64,000 nt of DNA from JANXQG01 sp963804375 (GTDB lineage: Bacteria > Planctomycetota > Planctomycetia > Pirellulales > Thermoguttaceae): contig CAWDQE010000014.1 in the NCBI GenBank assembly GCA_963804375.1, forward strand, positions 310,001 to 374,000, in the 5' to 3' direction. A model generated the notes under the pieces. That model was not told the DNA's origin. It did no database searches and was given only the letters and a program-made list of their open reading frames with translations. The position numbers were made by a program, and so were the translations under genes. Of the stretch, positions 53,952 through 63,039 are shown one piece after another. Positions within the stretch are counted from its first letter, which is position 1. Every line of letters begins with the position of its first letter.

Positions 53952-55535
53952 TCACTCTCCGCTAATGGTATTTCGGGTGGACCAAGAGACGGTGTCGATC
54001 TTCTCGCCCGTGTCGGCAGTTACATTTTTCTGAGGTTTTCCTGGCGTGCTGCGGCCTTCGCGTTTGTACTTTTCCAGGAGATCCTTGAGTTCCCGCACCG
54101 TTTCTGGACGCTCAGCATAGAGATTTCGGCGTTCGGGAAGGTCCTGACGAAGGTCGAACAACTCGCCTGGCTGATGGTGGACCGTGTAGCCCCGTTCCCG
54201 CTTGAACCAACCCGGCTCGCGATTATCGTCGCCGGTCGCGTAGTCGATCAGGACCCAGGGACCCTTGCGGATGGCGAAATGACCACTACAGCTATGATGG
54301 ACGGTTGCCTCGCGGATCGGGCCGTCATGCGGATGCCCGAGCAGGACCGGGAGGATATTGCAACTGTCCTCGCCGGCATTGTCGGGGAGTTTTTCGCCAA
54401 TGATCGCCGCAACGGTCGCCATGAGGTCAACGTGGCACATGGTCTCAGTGCTTTGCGAACCCGGCTTGATCTTGCCGGGCCAGCAGGCGAGCATCGGTAC
54501 CCGGTGGCCACCCTCCCACGTGTCGCGCTTCGCGCCGCGCAATCCGCCCATGCTATAGTGGCCGTACTGCCGGATACGGTCGTACACACCGGGGTTGACC
54601 TCCCCGGTGACCTCCGGGCCGTTGTCGCTGGTGAAGATCACAAGCGTATTTTCGGCAATGCCAGCACGCCGGATGGCTTCCAGCACCTGGCCCACCGTCC
54701 AGTCGACCTGCACCACGAAGTCTCCGTAGTCGCCGGCGCGGCTCTTGCCCTTGAACTCCGCCGCAGGCACGACCGGGTAGTGCGGCGCGGTGAGCGGGAA
54801 GTAGAGGAAGAACGGCCGACGCGGCGAGATTTTCGCAGAGTCCTCGATGTACTTGGCCGCCCGCCGGGTCAGCTCCGGCATGATGTCCACCCACTGCCAA
54901 CCCGGTAGCATCGGGCCGGGGAGATTGAACTCTGGCCGGTTGGGCACACTGGGGATACCCACGGTATGGTCGTTCTCGATGAAACAGAAGGGCGGGTAGT
55001 TCGGCACGTCGGTGCCAAAGTAGTAGTCGAAGCCGCGGGTGGTCGGGCCTTCGGTGATGGGCCGGCTGAAGTCCACGTTGCTGAGCCGGTCTGGTCCGCT
55101 GCGAGGCGGCCGTCCATCCTTGGTCGCCCACTGCCAGCCCAGGTGCCACTTGCCGATGCACGCGGTGGCGTAGCCGTGCTTCTTCAAGAGCGAAGGTACC
55201 GTAAGACGGTCTTTCTCGATGAGCGTTTCGCCCCAGGGGGCCAGCACGCCACGCTTCAGCCGCGACCGCCAGCAGTAACGCCCGGTGAGGATCGCGTACC
55301 GCGTCGGCGTGCAGACGGAGGTCGGGGCGTGGGCGTCCGTAAAGCGGATTCCGCTGCTTGCCAGGCGGTCCAGATAGGGCGTAGGGATTTTCGAGGCCGG
55401 GTTATAGCAGCCAACGTCCCCGTAGCCCAAGTCGTCCGCCAGGATGTAGACAATATTAGGCTTCGCCTCTTGGCGCTCGGCGGCCTGAAGGCCGGTGGCC
55501 CCCGCGAGCACCAGCAGGAATAGGACTTGTCTCAT
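53952..55535 (-). CDS. Secreted sulfatase (FGly-type)
   Basis: A 527-residue protein from ATG 55535. Signal peptide (residues 1-19), then PNIVYILADDLGYGDVGCYN (metal Asp residues 34, 35) and CTPTR at residues 75-79, in which Cys75 is converted to formylglycine by a maturation enzyme; none is in the window. Further core motifs: GKWHLGWQW, FFLYFPLTAPHYPVVPA and FTSDNGPE. It removes sulfate from a polysaccharide or small ester. Such sulfatases are amplified in planctomycetes. The upstream 5' region is free of genes. Confidence 0.95.
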   Translation of the reverse strand: MRQVLFLLVLAGATGLQAAERQEAKPNIVYILADDLGYGDVGCYNPASKIPTPYLDRLASSGIRFTDAHAPTSVCTPTRYAILTGRYCWRSRLKRGVLAPWGETLIEKDRLTVPSLLKKHGYATACIGKWHLGWQWATKDGRPPRSGPDRLSNVDFSRPITEGPTTRGFDYYFGTDVPNYPPFCFIENDHTVGIPSVPNRPEFNLPGPMLPGWQWVDIMPELTRRAAKYIEDSAKISPRRPFFLYFPLTAPHYPVVPAAEFKGKSRAGDYGDFVVQVDWTVGQVLEAIRRAGIAENTLVIFTSDNGPEVTGEVNPGVYDRIRQYGHYSMGGLRGAKRDTWEGGHRVPMLACWPGKIKPGSQSTETMCHVDLMATVAAIIGEKLPDNAGEDSCNILPVLLGHPHDGPIREATVHHSCSGHFAIRKGPWVLIDYATGDDNREPGWFKRERGYTVHHQPGELFDLRQDLPERRNLYAERPETVRELKDLLEKYKREGRSTPGKPQKNVTADTGEKIDTVSWSTRNTISGE

Positions 55536-55553
55536 ACGTACTTCTCCTCCCAC

Positions 55554-56091
55554 AACGGTTCGACCAACATAGGATATCGACCGCCTCGATCATTTGCAAC
55601 GCACCCACCGGCCATTATACACGCCGTCGCGAAAACATCTTCGCCCCAAACTGGCTGATGAGGTCGTACCGCGACATCCGTGACCGACAAAGTGGAATTT
55701 GAGCGATGAAAGACCGTCGCCCCGGCCATCGTGTCCCGCCTTCTCGCTGATGCCCTTCGGCAAGGAATGTGACAAGGCAGGCGTCGGCGAAATCCCGCCC
55801 GCTGATTCAAAGACGGGCAACGTGCCCTCCAAAACCTCTGGGATCGCGTCTGGCGGCCTCTCGCCTGGAACGCTCTTTTGACCATCCAGCGTCGAAACGC
55901 CTGCCAGCCGCTTTCTTGGCGCTTCTTGCGGGCCTGCTTCGGGTCGGTTTGCGCCAGCCAACCGCAACCGGATGGCAGCCGAGCTGATCAGGATCGCCTA
56001 AGTTGCTCCCGTTTCTTTCGGGGCAAGACCGCCAAGGTCGCCAAGGAATTCTTTGCTCCAACGAGGCTTGCTAAAACCTGTAGGAGCCACC
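55554..56091. other. Gene-free gap containing repeat block F, copy 2 (about 55795-56000)
   Basis: Only overlapping short frames. The part at about 55795-56000 resembles 50690-50870 as described there, and may be the regulatory region of the excisionase. Nothing else is recognised. Confidence 0.55.
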
Positions 56092-56268
56092 ATGATCGAG
56101 AAGAATGAGACCCGACTGCTGCTCAAGCCAAGGGAGGCCGCCCGATGCCTGGCTGTGAGCGAACGGCTGCTCCGGGACCTGCCGAACCGCAGCGATCTGC
56201 CTTGTGTCCGCATTGGGCGGGCCGTCAGGTACGATCCGGCGGACTTGGAGGCGTGGATCGACCGCTGA
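56092..56268 (+). CDS. Excisionase-like helix-turn-helix protein
   Basis: A 58-residue protein from ATG 56092 with the ribosome site AGGAG. The sequence LLKPREAARCLAVSERLLRD and IGRAVRYDPADLEAWIDR is the MerR/Xis-type HTH of site-specific recombination directionality factors. Located directly before the integrase remnant. It probably bound the arms of the attachment site. Confidence 0.85.
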   Translation: MIEKNETRLLLKPREAARCLAVSERLLRDLPNRSDLPCVRIGRAVRYDPADLEAWIDR

Positions 56269-56288
56269 ACAAAGGACGCGAGCACTTC

Positions 56289-56909
56289 GTGACCAAGGAA
56301 GTGACGGCAGAGGTTATCGCCGCCTGCCCTGACGCCGAGTGGCGGCTGATCGTGGCCCTGGCCCGTTATGGCGGCGTGCGAACGCCCTCGGAGACCTTTG
56401 CCCTGACTTGGGGCGACATGGACTGGGACCGCGAGCGCGTTCGTATCAACAGCCCCAAGACAGAGTATCATCCCGGCGGGGAGTCGCGAGTAATACCTCT
56501 CTTCCCCGAGTTGCGGCCGTACCTGGAAGAAGTGTTCGACCCAGCCGAGCCCGGGACCAAGTACGTTATCACGCAGCATCGCTTGGGCAGTGTTAACCTG
56601 CGGACTCAGTTGGAGCGGATCATCCTCCGGGCTGGGGTCGAGCAGTGGCCCAGGCTGTTCCAGAATTTGCGGGCCAGCCGAGAGACGGAACTCGCCAAGG
56701 AACATCCGCTGCAAGTCGTAGTGGCCTGGATCGGTAACTCGGCCTCGATCGCTGCGAAGCACTATCTCCAACTCACCGACGCCGACTTCGAGAAGGCTAT
56801 AGAAGGCGGTGCAGAATCCGGTGCAGTGGTGATGCAAAATGCGGTGCAGCAGCCCGTCGCACGGTTTCGCTTCAACTCGCAAGAAACGCTGCAAACCCAT
56901 ACGGGGTAA
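56289..56909 (+). CDS. Tyrosine recombinase catalytic domain, N-terminus lost
   Basis: About 207 residues from GTG 56289. The frame has the planctomycete-type integrase catalytic domain: RLIVALARYGGVRTPSETFA (Arg), SPKTEYHPGGESRVIPLFPE (Lys region), LFQNLRASRETELA (second Arg), VAWIGNSASIAAKHYLQLTD (Tyr). The His of HxxR is Asn here, as I recall for related integrases. A full integrase of this type has about 150-200 more N-terminal residues for arm and core binding; they are absent, and the catalytic part now follows the excisionase by 20 bp. It is probably not functional, which would fix the island in place. Confidence 0.8.
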   Translation: MTKEVTAEVIAACPDAEWRLIVALARYGGVRTPSETFALTWGDMDWDRERVRINSPKTEYHPGGESRVIPLFPELRPYLEEVFDPAEPGTKYVITQHRLGSVNLRTQLERIILRAGVEQWPRLFQNLRASRETELAKEHPLQVVVAWIGNSASIAAKHYLQLTDADFEKAIEGGAESGAVVMQNAVQQPVARFRFNSQETLQTHTG

Positions 56910-56940
56910 GAGCTTGTGCGAGTTGGTGCATACTCTTGCT

Positions 56941-57040
56941 GGCTTGGTTCAGAAACGGGGACTGGCTCCGAGCCGAATAGCGATTAGGCCGCAAGAAATG
57001 GACACCGGCGAGGTGCCTGTCCCCATTTCTGAACCAAGCC
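56941..57040 (+). mobile_element. MITE-like element, family C, copy 3
   Basis: Same length and termini as the other copies, plus an outer GGCTTGGTTCAG / CTGAACCAAGCC. It lies between the integrase stop and the tRNA-Glu 3' end. A 9-bp inverted pair (ATACTCTTG near 56930, CAAGAGTAT near 57057) surrounds it, so it may have entered a hairpin. Confidence 0.85.
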
Positions 57041-57067
57041 CCCTTGTTTCAGTGTACAAGAGTATCT

Positions 57068-57092
57068 AATACCCCTACGGGGAGTCGAACCC
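57068..57092. other. Attachment site at the tRNA-Glu 3' end
   Basis: The 25-bp segment covering the T-arm and acceptor 3' end of the tRNA, repeated at 31558-31582. It is the proximal end of the proposed island. Confidence 0.72.
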
Positions 57093-57142
57093 CGGTTCTT
57101 GGACTGAGAATCCAATGTCCTAGGCCACTAGACGATAGGGGC
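57070..57142 (-). tRNA. tRNA-Glu (anticodon CTC)
   Basis: Read on the minus strand it folds into a complete cloverleaf: acceptor GCCCCTA/TAGGGGT (first pair G-U), D arm GTCT..GGAC, anticodon stem TTGGA/TCCAA with loop TTCTCAG giving anticodon CTC, T stem CGGGG/CCCCG with loop TTCGACT, discriminator A. CCA is not encoded. The gene is intact, as expected if integration rebuilt its 3' end. Confidence 0.95.
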
Positions 57143-57291
57143 GTTTGTTGCTTGTCTACGCCCTTTTGTAAATGGCCGGCCAAGTACTGTCAACCCCTGC
57201 TTCAATTCCCCCATCCACGGCGGGGTTGATCTTGCCGCAAACTCCCCGAATGGGTTATCATTCGACATTCTCACCCGTCAAGGAGGACGAG

Positions 57292-59106
57292 ATGTCTCAG
57301 GAAAACAACCGCCCGACTTTTGCGCCTTTGAATCGATTACCCGGCGAGGAGCGCCTGCTATCCGCCCAGGCCCAGCGGCGATGGCTGCTGGCCCTCATGG
57401 TGGTTGGAGTCGTGCTCCGCCTGACCCGCTATCTGCTCCGCTTCCCGTTATGGGAAGACGAGGCCATGCTCTCGGCAAACTTGCTCGACCGCGGCTACGG
57501 CGGGCTGCTGCAACCACTGCACTACTGCCAGGTTGCTCCCACGTTGTTTCTTTGGGGACAGTTGACGCTCGTGAAACTCCTGGGCTTCAACGAATATACG
57601 CTGCGGCTGATCCCGTTCGTGTGCGGACTGGGCAGCCTGCTGTTGTTCCGCCATGTGGCGGGGCGGATGCTCCAAGGCACTGCGCTCGTACTGTCCGTGG
57701 GGCTGTTCGCCGTCGCTTACCCGATGACCCGCTACGCGGCCGAGGCCAAGCCCTATGGCTGCGACCTGCTTCTGGCACTGGCCATGCTGGCCCTGACAAT
57801 CGAGTGGCTGCGGCAGCCGCACCAGACCCGCTGGCTATGGTACCTGGCCGGGCTGGTTGGCCCGGCCGTAGGCTACTCGTTTCCCGCGATCTTTATGGCC
57901 GGCGGAGTAAGCCTGGTGATTGCCTGGGTGATGATCGCAAACACACACCGCCCTCACCCCCTGTCCCTCTCCGGGGTACCTGCGCAGCGGGTCAGAGCGC
58001 GGGGAGCCTTGGCGTGGATCGTCTATAACGTCATCCTGGTCGCGAGCTTTGCCGCGGTACTGATCGTCAGCAAGCACGCGGTGGGCGAGACGAACCAGCA
58101 GACGATGGAAGAGACCCATTGGGCCAATACCTTCCCGCCCGTCGGGCAACCGCTGAAGTTGCCGCTGTGGCTGCTGGAGACCCATGCCGGCGCCATGTTG
58201 GGCTATCCCGTCGGCGGGCCGAATTGGGGCAGCTCGTTCTCGTTGCTGTGCGTGATCGCCGGCGTGGCGGCGCTCGTGCGACGCCGGCAATGGTTGCTCC
58301 TGGGCCTGTTGTTGGCGCCGTTGGGGTTGAACTTCGTCGCCGCAGTGTTGCACCGCTTCCCTTATGGCGGCCATGCGCGGATGACGCTCTTTCTGGCCCC
58401 GGCCTTCTGCACGCTGATCGCCGTCGGCCTGACGGTTGGACTGGCATGGCTCGAGGGCCACCGCCGACGGGTTCCCTCGCTTGTAGTCCCGCACGGGACT
58501 ATGAGCGCAACGGCCGTCCGGCTCACATCGAGAGCCTGGAAGTGGAACGGTTGTACCATTGTCCTCGCTCTGCTCGCATTGCTGGGTGCGGGTTCCTGGC
58601 TCCGCGACGTGACGCAGCCATACAAATCGCCCACGACGCTGCGGGCCCGCGAGTTCGCCCAATGGTTCTGGTTCGAAATGTCGCACAACAGCGAGTTGGT
58701 CTCGTGCGAAAGCGACTGGAAGACGGACCTCTCGCCCGACAAGTTGAACTGTGGTTGGTCGTCGCTTTATTTCTGCAATCAGCGAATCTATTCGCCGCGT
58801 CACGCCCGCGGCGAGCAACCGCACCTCGAGCGGGTCTCGGTCGAGCGGCCGTTGCGGTGCGTGCTGTATCGATCGCCCAAGGAAGAGCAGGAGTCGCCGT
58901 CGCCGGACCCGCAGGCCCGGCAGCGATGGCTGGAGAAGATGCAGGCCGATTACGACCTGGTGGCCCACGACACCTATCCCTTTGCGGCCTACGACAAGTC
59001 GGACCGCCGGCAAATCAGCGACGATTACGTCGAGGTTTTCAAGTTCGTGCCCAAGGGCGGCAGCGGCACGGCGGCAGTTTCAGAGGCGGGAGAGACCCGG
59101 CGCTGA
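57292..59106 (+). CDS. GT39-like multi-spanning membrane protein
   Basis: A 604-residue protein from ATG 57292, preceded by AGGAGG; an upstream ATG at 57172 is rejected because it would read near the tRNA with no ribosome site. It has about ten transmembrane segments. The first loop WEDEAMLSANLLDRGYGGLLQ and Y...YAAEAKPYGCDLLL fit the GT39/ArnT-like glycosyltransferase fold with acidic metal-binding residues. The C-terminal about 150 residues are outside the membrane. Two palindromic-repeat fragments are translated in it (about 57951-57979, and 58484-58501). Confidence 0.85.
   Translation: MSQENNRPTFAPLNRLPGEERLLSAQAQRRWLLALMVVGVVLRLTRYLLRFPLWEDEAMLSANLLDRGYGGLLQPLHYCQVAPTLFLWGQLTLVKLLGFNEYTLRLIPFVCGLGSLLLFRHVAGRMLQGTALVLSVGLFAVAYPMTRYAAEAKPYGCDLLLALAMLALTIEWLRQPHQTRWLWYLAGLVGPAVGYSFPAIFMAGGVSLVIAWVMIANTHRPHPLSLSGVPAQRVRARGALAWIVYNVILVASFAAVLIVSKHAVGETNQQTMEETHWANTFPPVGQPLKLPLWLLETHAGAMLGYPVGGPNWGSSFSLLCVIAGVAALVRRRQWLLLGLLLAPLGLNFVAAVLHRFPYGGHARMTLFLAPAFCTLIAVGLTVGLAWLEGHRRRVPSLVVPHGTMSATAVRLTSRAWKWNGCTIVLALLALLGAGSWLRDVTQPYKSPTTLRAREFAQWFWFEMSHNSELVSCESDWKTDLSPDKLNCGWSSLYFCNQRIYSPRHARGEQPHLERVSVERPLRCVLYRSPKEEQESPSPDPQARQRWLEKMQADYDLVAHDTYPFAAYDKSDRRQISDDYVEVFKFVPKGGSGTAAVSEAGETRR
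58484..58501. repeat. Palindrome TAGTCCCG-CA-CGGGACTA inside the GT39-like gene
   Basis: Perfect 8-bp arms with a CA centre, translated in frame as VVPHGT. It shares TAGTCCCG with the elements at 18556 and 23804, so it is a member of the same dispersed family. Confidence 0.7.
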
Positions 59107-59179
59107 TCCAGAAAGATCAATGCAAGGAAAATAGTAGAAAGGAAAATCAATCCATCCAAACCATCTTCCTTTCTCGTAA

Positions 59180-60193
<1,014 letters not shown>

Positions 60194-60220
60194 AAGTGGG
60201 TTCCTTGGGCTAAACGCAAA

Positions 60221-60257
60221 TAAAAAACCCCGAGAACTGGGGGTCAGGTCTCGGGGC
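60221..60257 (-). terminator. Attenuator terminator before the DAHP synthase gene
   Basis: On the minus strand: stem CCCCGAGA (60249-60256) with TCTCGGGG (60228-60235), a 13-nt loop and a run of six T (60222-60227). It ends transcription 28 bp before the aroF ATG. The 5' arm also pairs with GGTGTCGGGG (60303-60312) of the leader in the alternative fold. Confidence 0.88.
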
Positions 60258-60285
60258 TCGAACTGCTGTCGGTCTGGGCTGAACT

Positions 60286-60363
60286 TTACACGCCACCTCC
60301 GACCCCGACACCTGCGGGGCTAAAGTAAAACCAGTAATAAAAACGTGCGGTGCGTGCGTCCAT
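60286..60363 (-). CDS. Aromatic leader peptide of the aroF attenuator
   Basis: A 25-codon frame from ATG 60363, TAA at 60286-60288. Codons 8-14 are FYYWFYF, seven consecutive aromatic residues, preceded by MDARTAR and followed by SPAGVGVGGGV. Such runs occur in leader peptides of aromatic-amino-acid operons, where ribosome stalling at scarce Phe, Tyr or Trp codons selects the antiterminator. The leader also contains two RNA segments: CCCCG in codons 16-17 (60315-60319) and GGTGTCGGGG (60303-60312). Confidence 0.85.
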   Translation of the reverse strand: MDARTARFYYWFYFSPAGVGVGGGV

Positions 60364-60369
60364 CACTGT

Positions 60370-60397
60370 ATTGTCGCATGTAGCCGGGAAAAGGCAA
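60370..60397 (-). promoter_or_regulatory. Possible promoter of the leader transcript
   Basis: Minus-strand -35 TTGCCT (60392-60397), 16-bp spacing, -10 GACAAT (60370-60375). Start of transcription would then fall on or very near the A of the leader ATG (60363), giving an almost leaderless message. There is no good Shine-Dalgarno before this ATG, which agrees with leaderless translation. Confidence 0.5.
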
Positions 60398-60590
60398 GTA
60401 GAATCCCCGCTTACCGGCCCAGCGCAAAATGCCAAGTTTGGCGAGGGTCTCCCGACCCCGCCCAAACCGTCCGACCGAAGGTCTCCCATTCGCCCACGAG
60501 ACCTACAGTCGCAGCGTGGCTCGGTCAGAGACCGGCCACAACAGCGAAAAGCCAAGTAGAATCCCCGCTTACCGGCCCAGCGCAAAATGC
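60395..60590. repeat. Family A repeat, copy 3, between 38-bp direct duplications
   Basis: Family A unit at about 60433-60546 flanked by identical 38-bp sequences at 60395-60432 and 60553-60590. The duplicated host piece is the end of the DUF11-repeat gene with its stop codon (60569-60571). It lies between that gene end and the attenuator. Confidence 0.9.
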
Positions 60591-62828
60591 TTGCTCGGCG
60601 CCACGGGGCGAATGACCGTCGTCACGACGCTCGACGTGTTGTCGGCCGGGTTGGCGTCCGGCTCGTCGCTACTGACTGTGGCCGTGTTGGTGATCGTGCT
60701 GGCGGCAGCCGCCGTCACGACCCCACCGATGGTGATCGTTTCCGAGGCCTGCGGCGCCAAGTCGCTCAAGTTCAAGGTGAGCGTATTACCCACGATCGTC
60801 GCCGAGTTCTGGCCGACGGCCCAGGAATAGGAGAATCCCGTCGGCAGCGTATCGACGACCGTCACGCCCGTGGCCGTGGTGAGCGAGTTGTTGCTCACGA
60901 CCAGCGTGTAGGCCAGGGCATTTCCCACGGTCACCGGATTGGGGTTGGCCGTCTTGACGATCTTCAGGTCCGTGGTGGCCCGTTCAATAATCGGCACGTC
61001 AATTTGCGTCGTAACCGAGGCCGTGTTGTTGGCCAAGTTGGGATCGGGCTGGTTGCCGCTGACCGTGGCCGTGTTGGTGATCGTGCCCGTGGCGGTGGAG
61101 GCCACGACGACCACGACCGTGACCGTGGACGAGGCGCCGACCGCCAGATTGCCGACGTTCAGCGTCAGCGTCTGGCCGGTGATCGTCGCGGAGCTTTGGT
61201 CGCTGGCCGAGGAGTAGGATGTGTTGGCCGGCAACGTATCGACGATCGTCACGCCCGTGGCGTTGGACGGGCCGTCGTTGGTGGCCGTGAGCGTATAGGT
61301 GAGTTGCTGGCCGGCCTTGACCGGATTGGGCGAGGCCGTCTTGACGAGGGCCAGGTCGACCGATTGACCAACCTGCGTCGTGACCGTGGACGTGTTATTG
61401 CTCAGATTCGGATCGAACACGTTGCCGGTGACCGTCACGGTATTCGTGATGCTGCCCGCTGCGCCGGGATTGACGGTAACGACGACATTCGTCGTGGCGA
61501 CGGCCCCTGCGGCCAGATTGCCGAGTTGGACCGAGAGCGTGCCGTTGTTGTTCGTGATCGTACCCAGGCTGCTGCTGGACGAGACGTATTGGACTCCCGC
61601 GGGCAGCGTGTCCGAGAGGATCACACCCGTATCCGCGGATGGGCCATTGTTGGTCGTGGTAAAGGTATAGGTCAATTGGTTGCCGGCCAAGACCGGGTTG
61701 GGCGAGGCGGACTTGACCACGGACAGGTCGGCTTGGGCCGAATTGACGAAATTCTGGCTGAAAACCATCGGTCCGACGGCTTCGATCGGTCCCACCTGGC
61801 CGTCAATGGCGTTCACACCGTTGATCGACAACTGGATGGCGCCGACCTGGGAGAAATTAGCTCCCGTGCCGCCGCCGACCATGAAGGACGGAGAATGCGA
61901 CGTACTGGCTGTCGCTGCTGTTCAGTGACCCGTCGGTGGTGTTGCTGATGGGAACGCTGGCCCAAGACCAGTCGTTGGCGTCGCTGTAGACCTTGAGCAT
62001 GACGAAGCCATTGTCGTGGTCGGCGGCGACGTTGAGGTCGATGCCCGTGCTGGCGCCTTGCGACGTGACGTCAACCTGGCCCAGACCGGTCGGGTTCAGC
62101 ACGGCGGCGTTGTTGTTGTTGCCGTCCCAGTTCACCCAGAAGATCCCGTTGGAGGCCGCGTTGGCCCCGAAGTCCAGCAGCCCGGGCCAATCGGAGTCCG
62201 CGCCCAGCGACACGCCGCCGCCGGACGAGGTGAGTTGCACGTACAGGTTACGATGGCCGCCGATGGCGTCCGGGGTCGATGCAGACGACGTTCCGGTCTT
62301 GCCGCCGTGCAGGGAACCACTGACGTATTGCGATGTCGACGCGAAGGAATCGATCGTCGTGCCCGGCGTGCCTTGCAGATCGGAGCTCGTGATGACCACG
62401 GTCTGCACGCTCTGGCTCGACGAGATCACCAGTCCGGGCACGGGCGCCTGCTGCACGAAGTAGGTGCCGACCGTGAGGTTATTGAACTGGTATTTTCCGT
62501 TGGCGCCGCTGGTGGCCGTGCCGACGAGCGTGTCATCGCTGCCGGGATTCTTGCCCTCGAAGACGCCGTCGCCGCCGTCGTGCCAGAGGTTGAGCGTGAT
62601 ATTGGCCAGCGGAATATCATTGCCGACCAGGCCGGCGCCGGTCGGGTCTTCGTAGACGATGCCACTGATCGAGGGAAGCACTGTGGCCGAGAGCAGGGAG
62701 CGGCCTTCCAACGACTCGAAACGCAGTCCGCGATGCTTCTGGCCCGGCGATGCACTGCGGCGCTTGGGGCCCAATCCGCTGCCAAGACGGGCGAACCACG
62801 AACGAGACCTGTTCGACTGGGAAGACAT
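60569..62828 (-). CDS. Surface protein with SdrD-B/Cna-like and three DUF11 repeats, one apparent frameshift
   Basis: From ATG 62828 the N-terminus has the planctomycete motif LRFESLEGRSLLS and a SdrD-B/SpaA-like domain (ISGIVYEDPTGAGLVG, GANGKYQFNNLTVGTYFVQQ). Near 61895-61900 the frame changes: AFS is followed in the next frame by PSFMVGGGTGANFSQVGAI. Then come three DUF11 repeats, each starting DLSVVKSASPNPV, DLALVKTASPNPV or DLKIVKTANPNPV. The end is PSKHFALGR. Probably an exported, very long cell-surface protein. One base change restores it. Confidence 0.85.
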
Positions 62829-62875
62829 GAGGACGCTCCTTGTCCGTTGTTTTGGGGGATCCGCCTGTACGAACT

Positions 62876-62940
62876 GTAGGGTGGGCTTTAGCCCGCCTGT
62901 GCAGTGCCTTTTGGGCGGCGGGCTAAAGCCCATCCCATTA
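62876..62940. repeat. Inverted repeat with GGGCTTTAGCCC core, upstream of the DUF11 gene
   Basis: Left arm 62876-62897 (GTAGGGTGGGCTTTAGCCCG) and right arm 62917-62938 (its near complement). The motif looks like the same class as the one at 14801-14906. It lies in the gap between the BBP7 gene end and the DUF11 gene start. Confidence 0.8.
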
Positions 62941-63039
62941 CTGTTATGCCTAGAACCGAAAGGGTGTTTTTTTCCATCGTTTATGGCGAAAATCGGTTCC
63001 TTCCCTATACCCATCGGCTGGAAAGGGACCGCAAGTTCA

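Noticed and set aside
60587..61948. 453-codon plus-strand frame
   Set aside because: Antisense of the DUF11 gene; Arg-rich composition typical of shadows.
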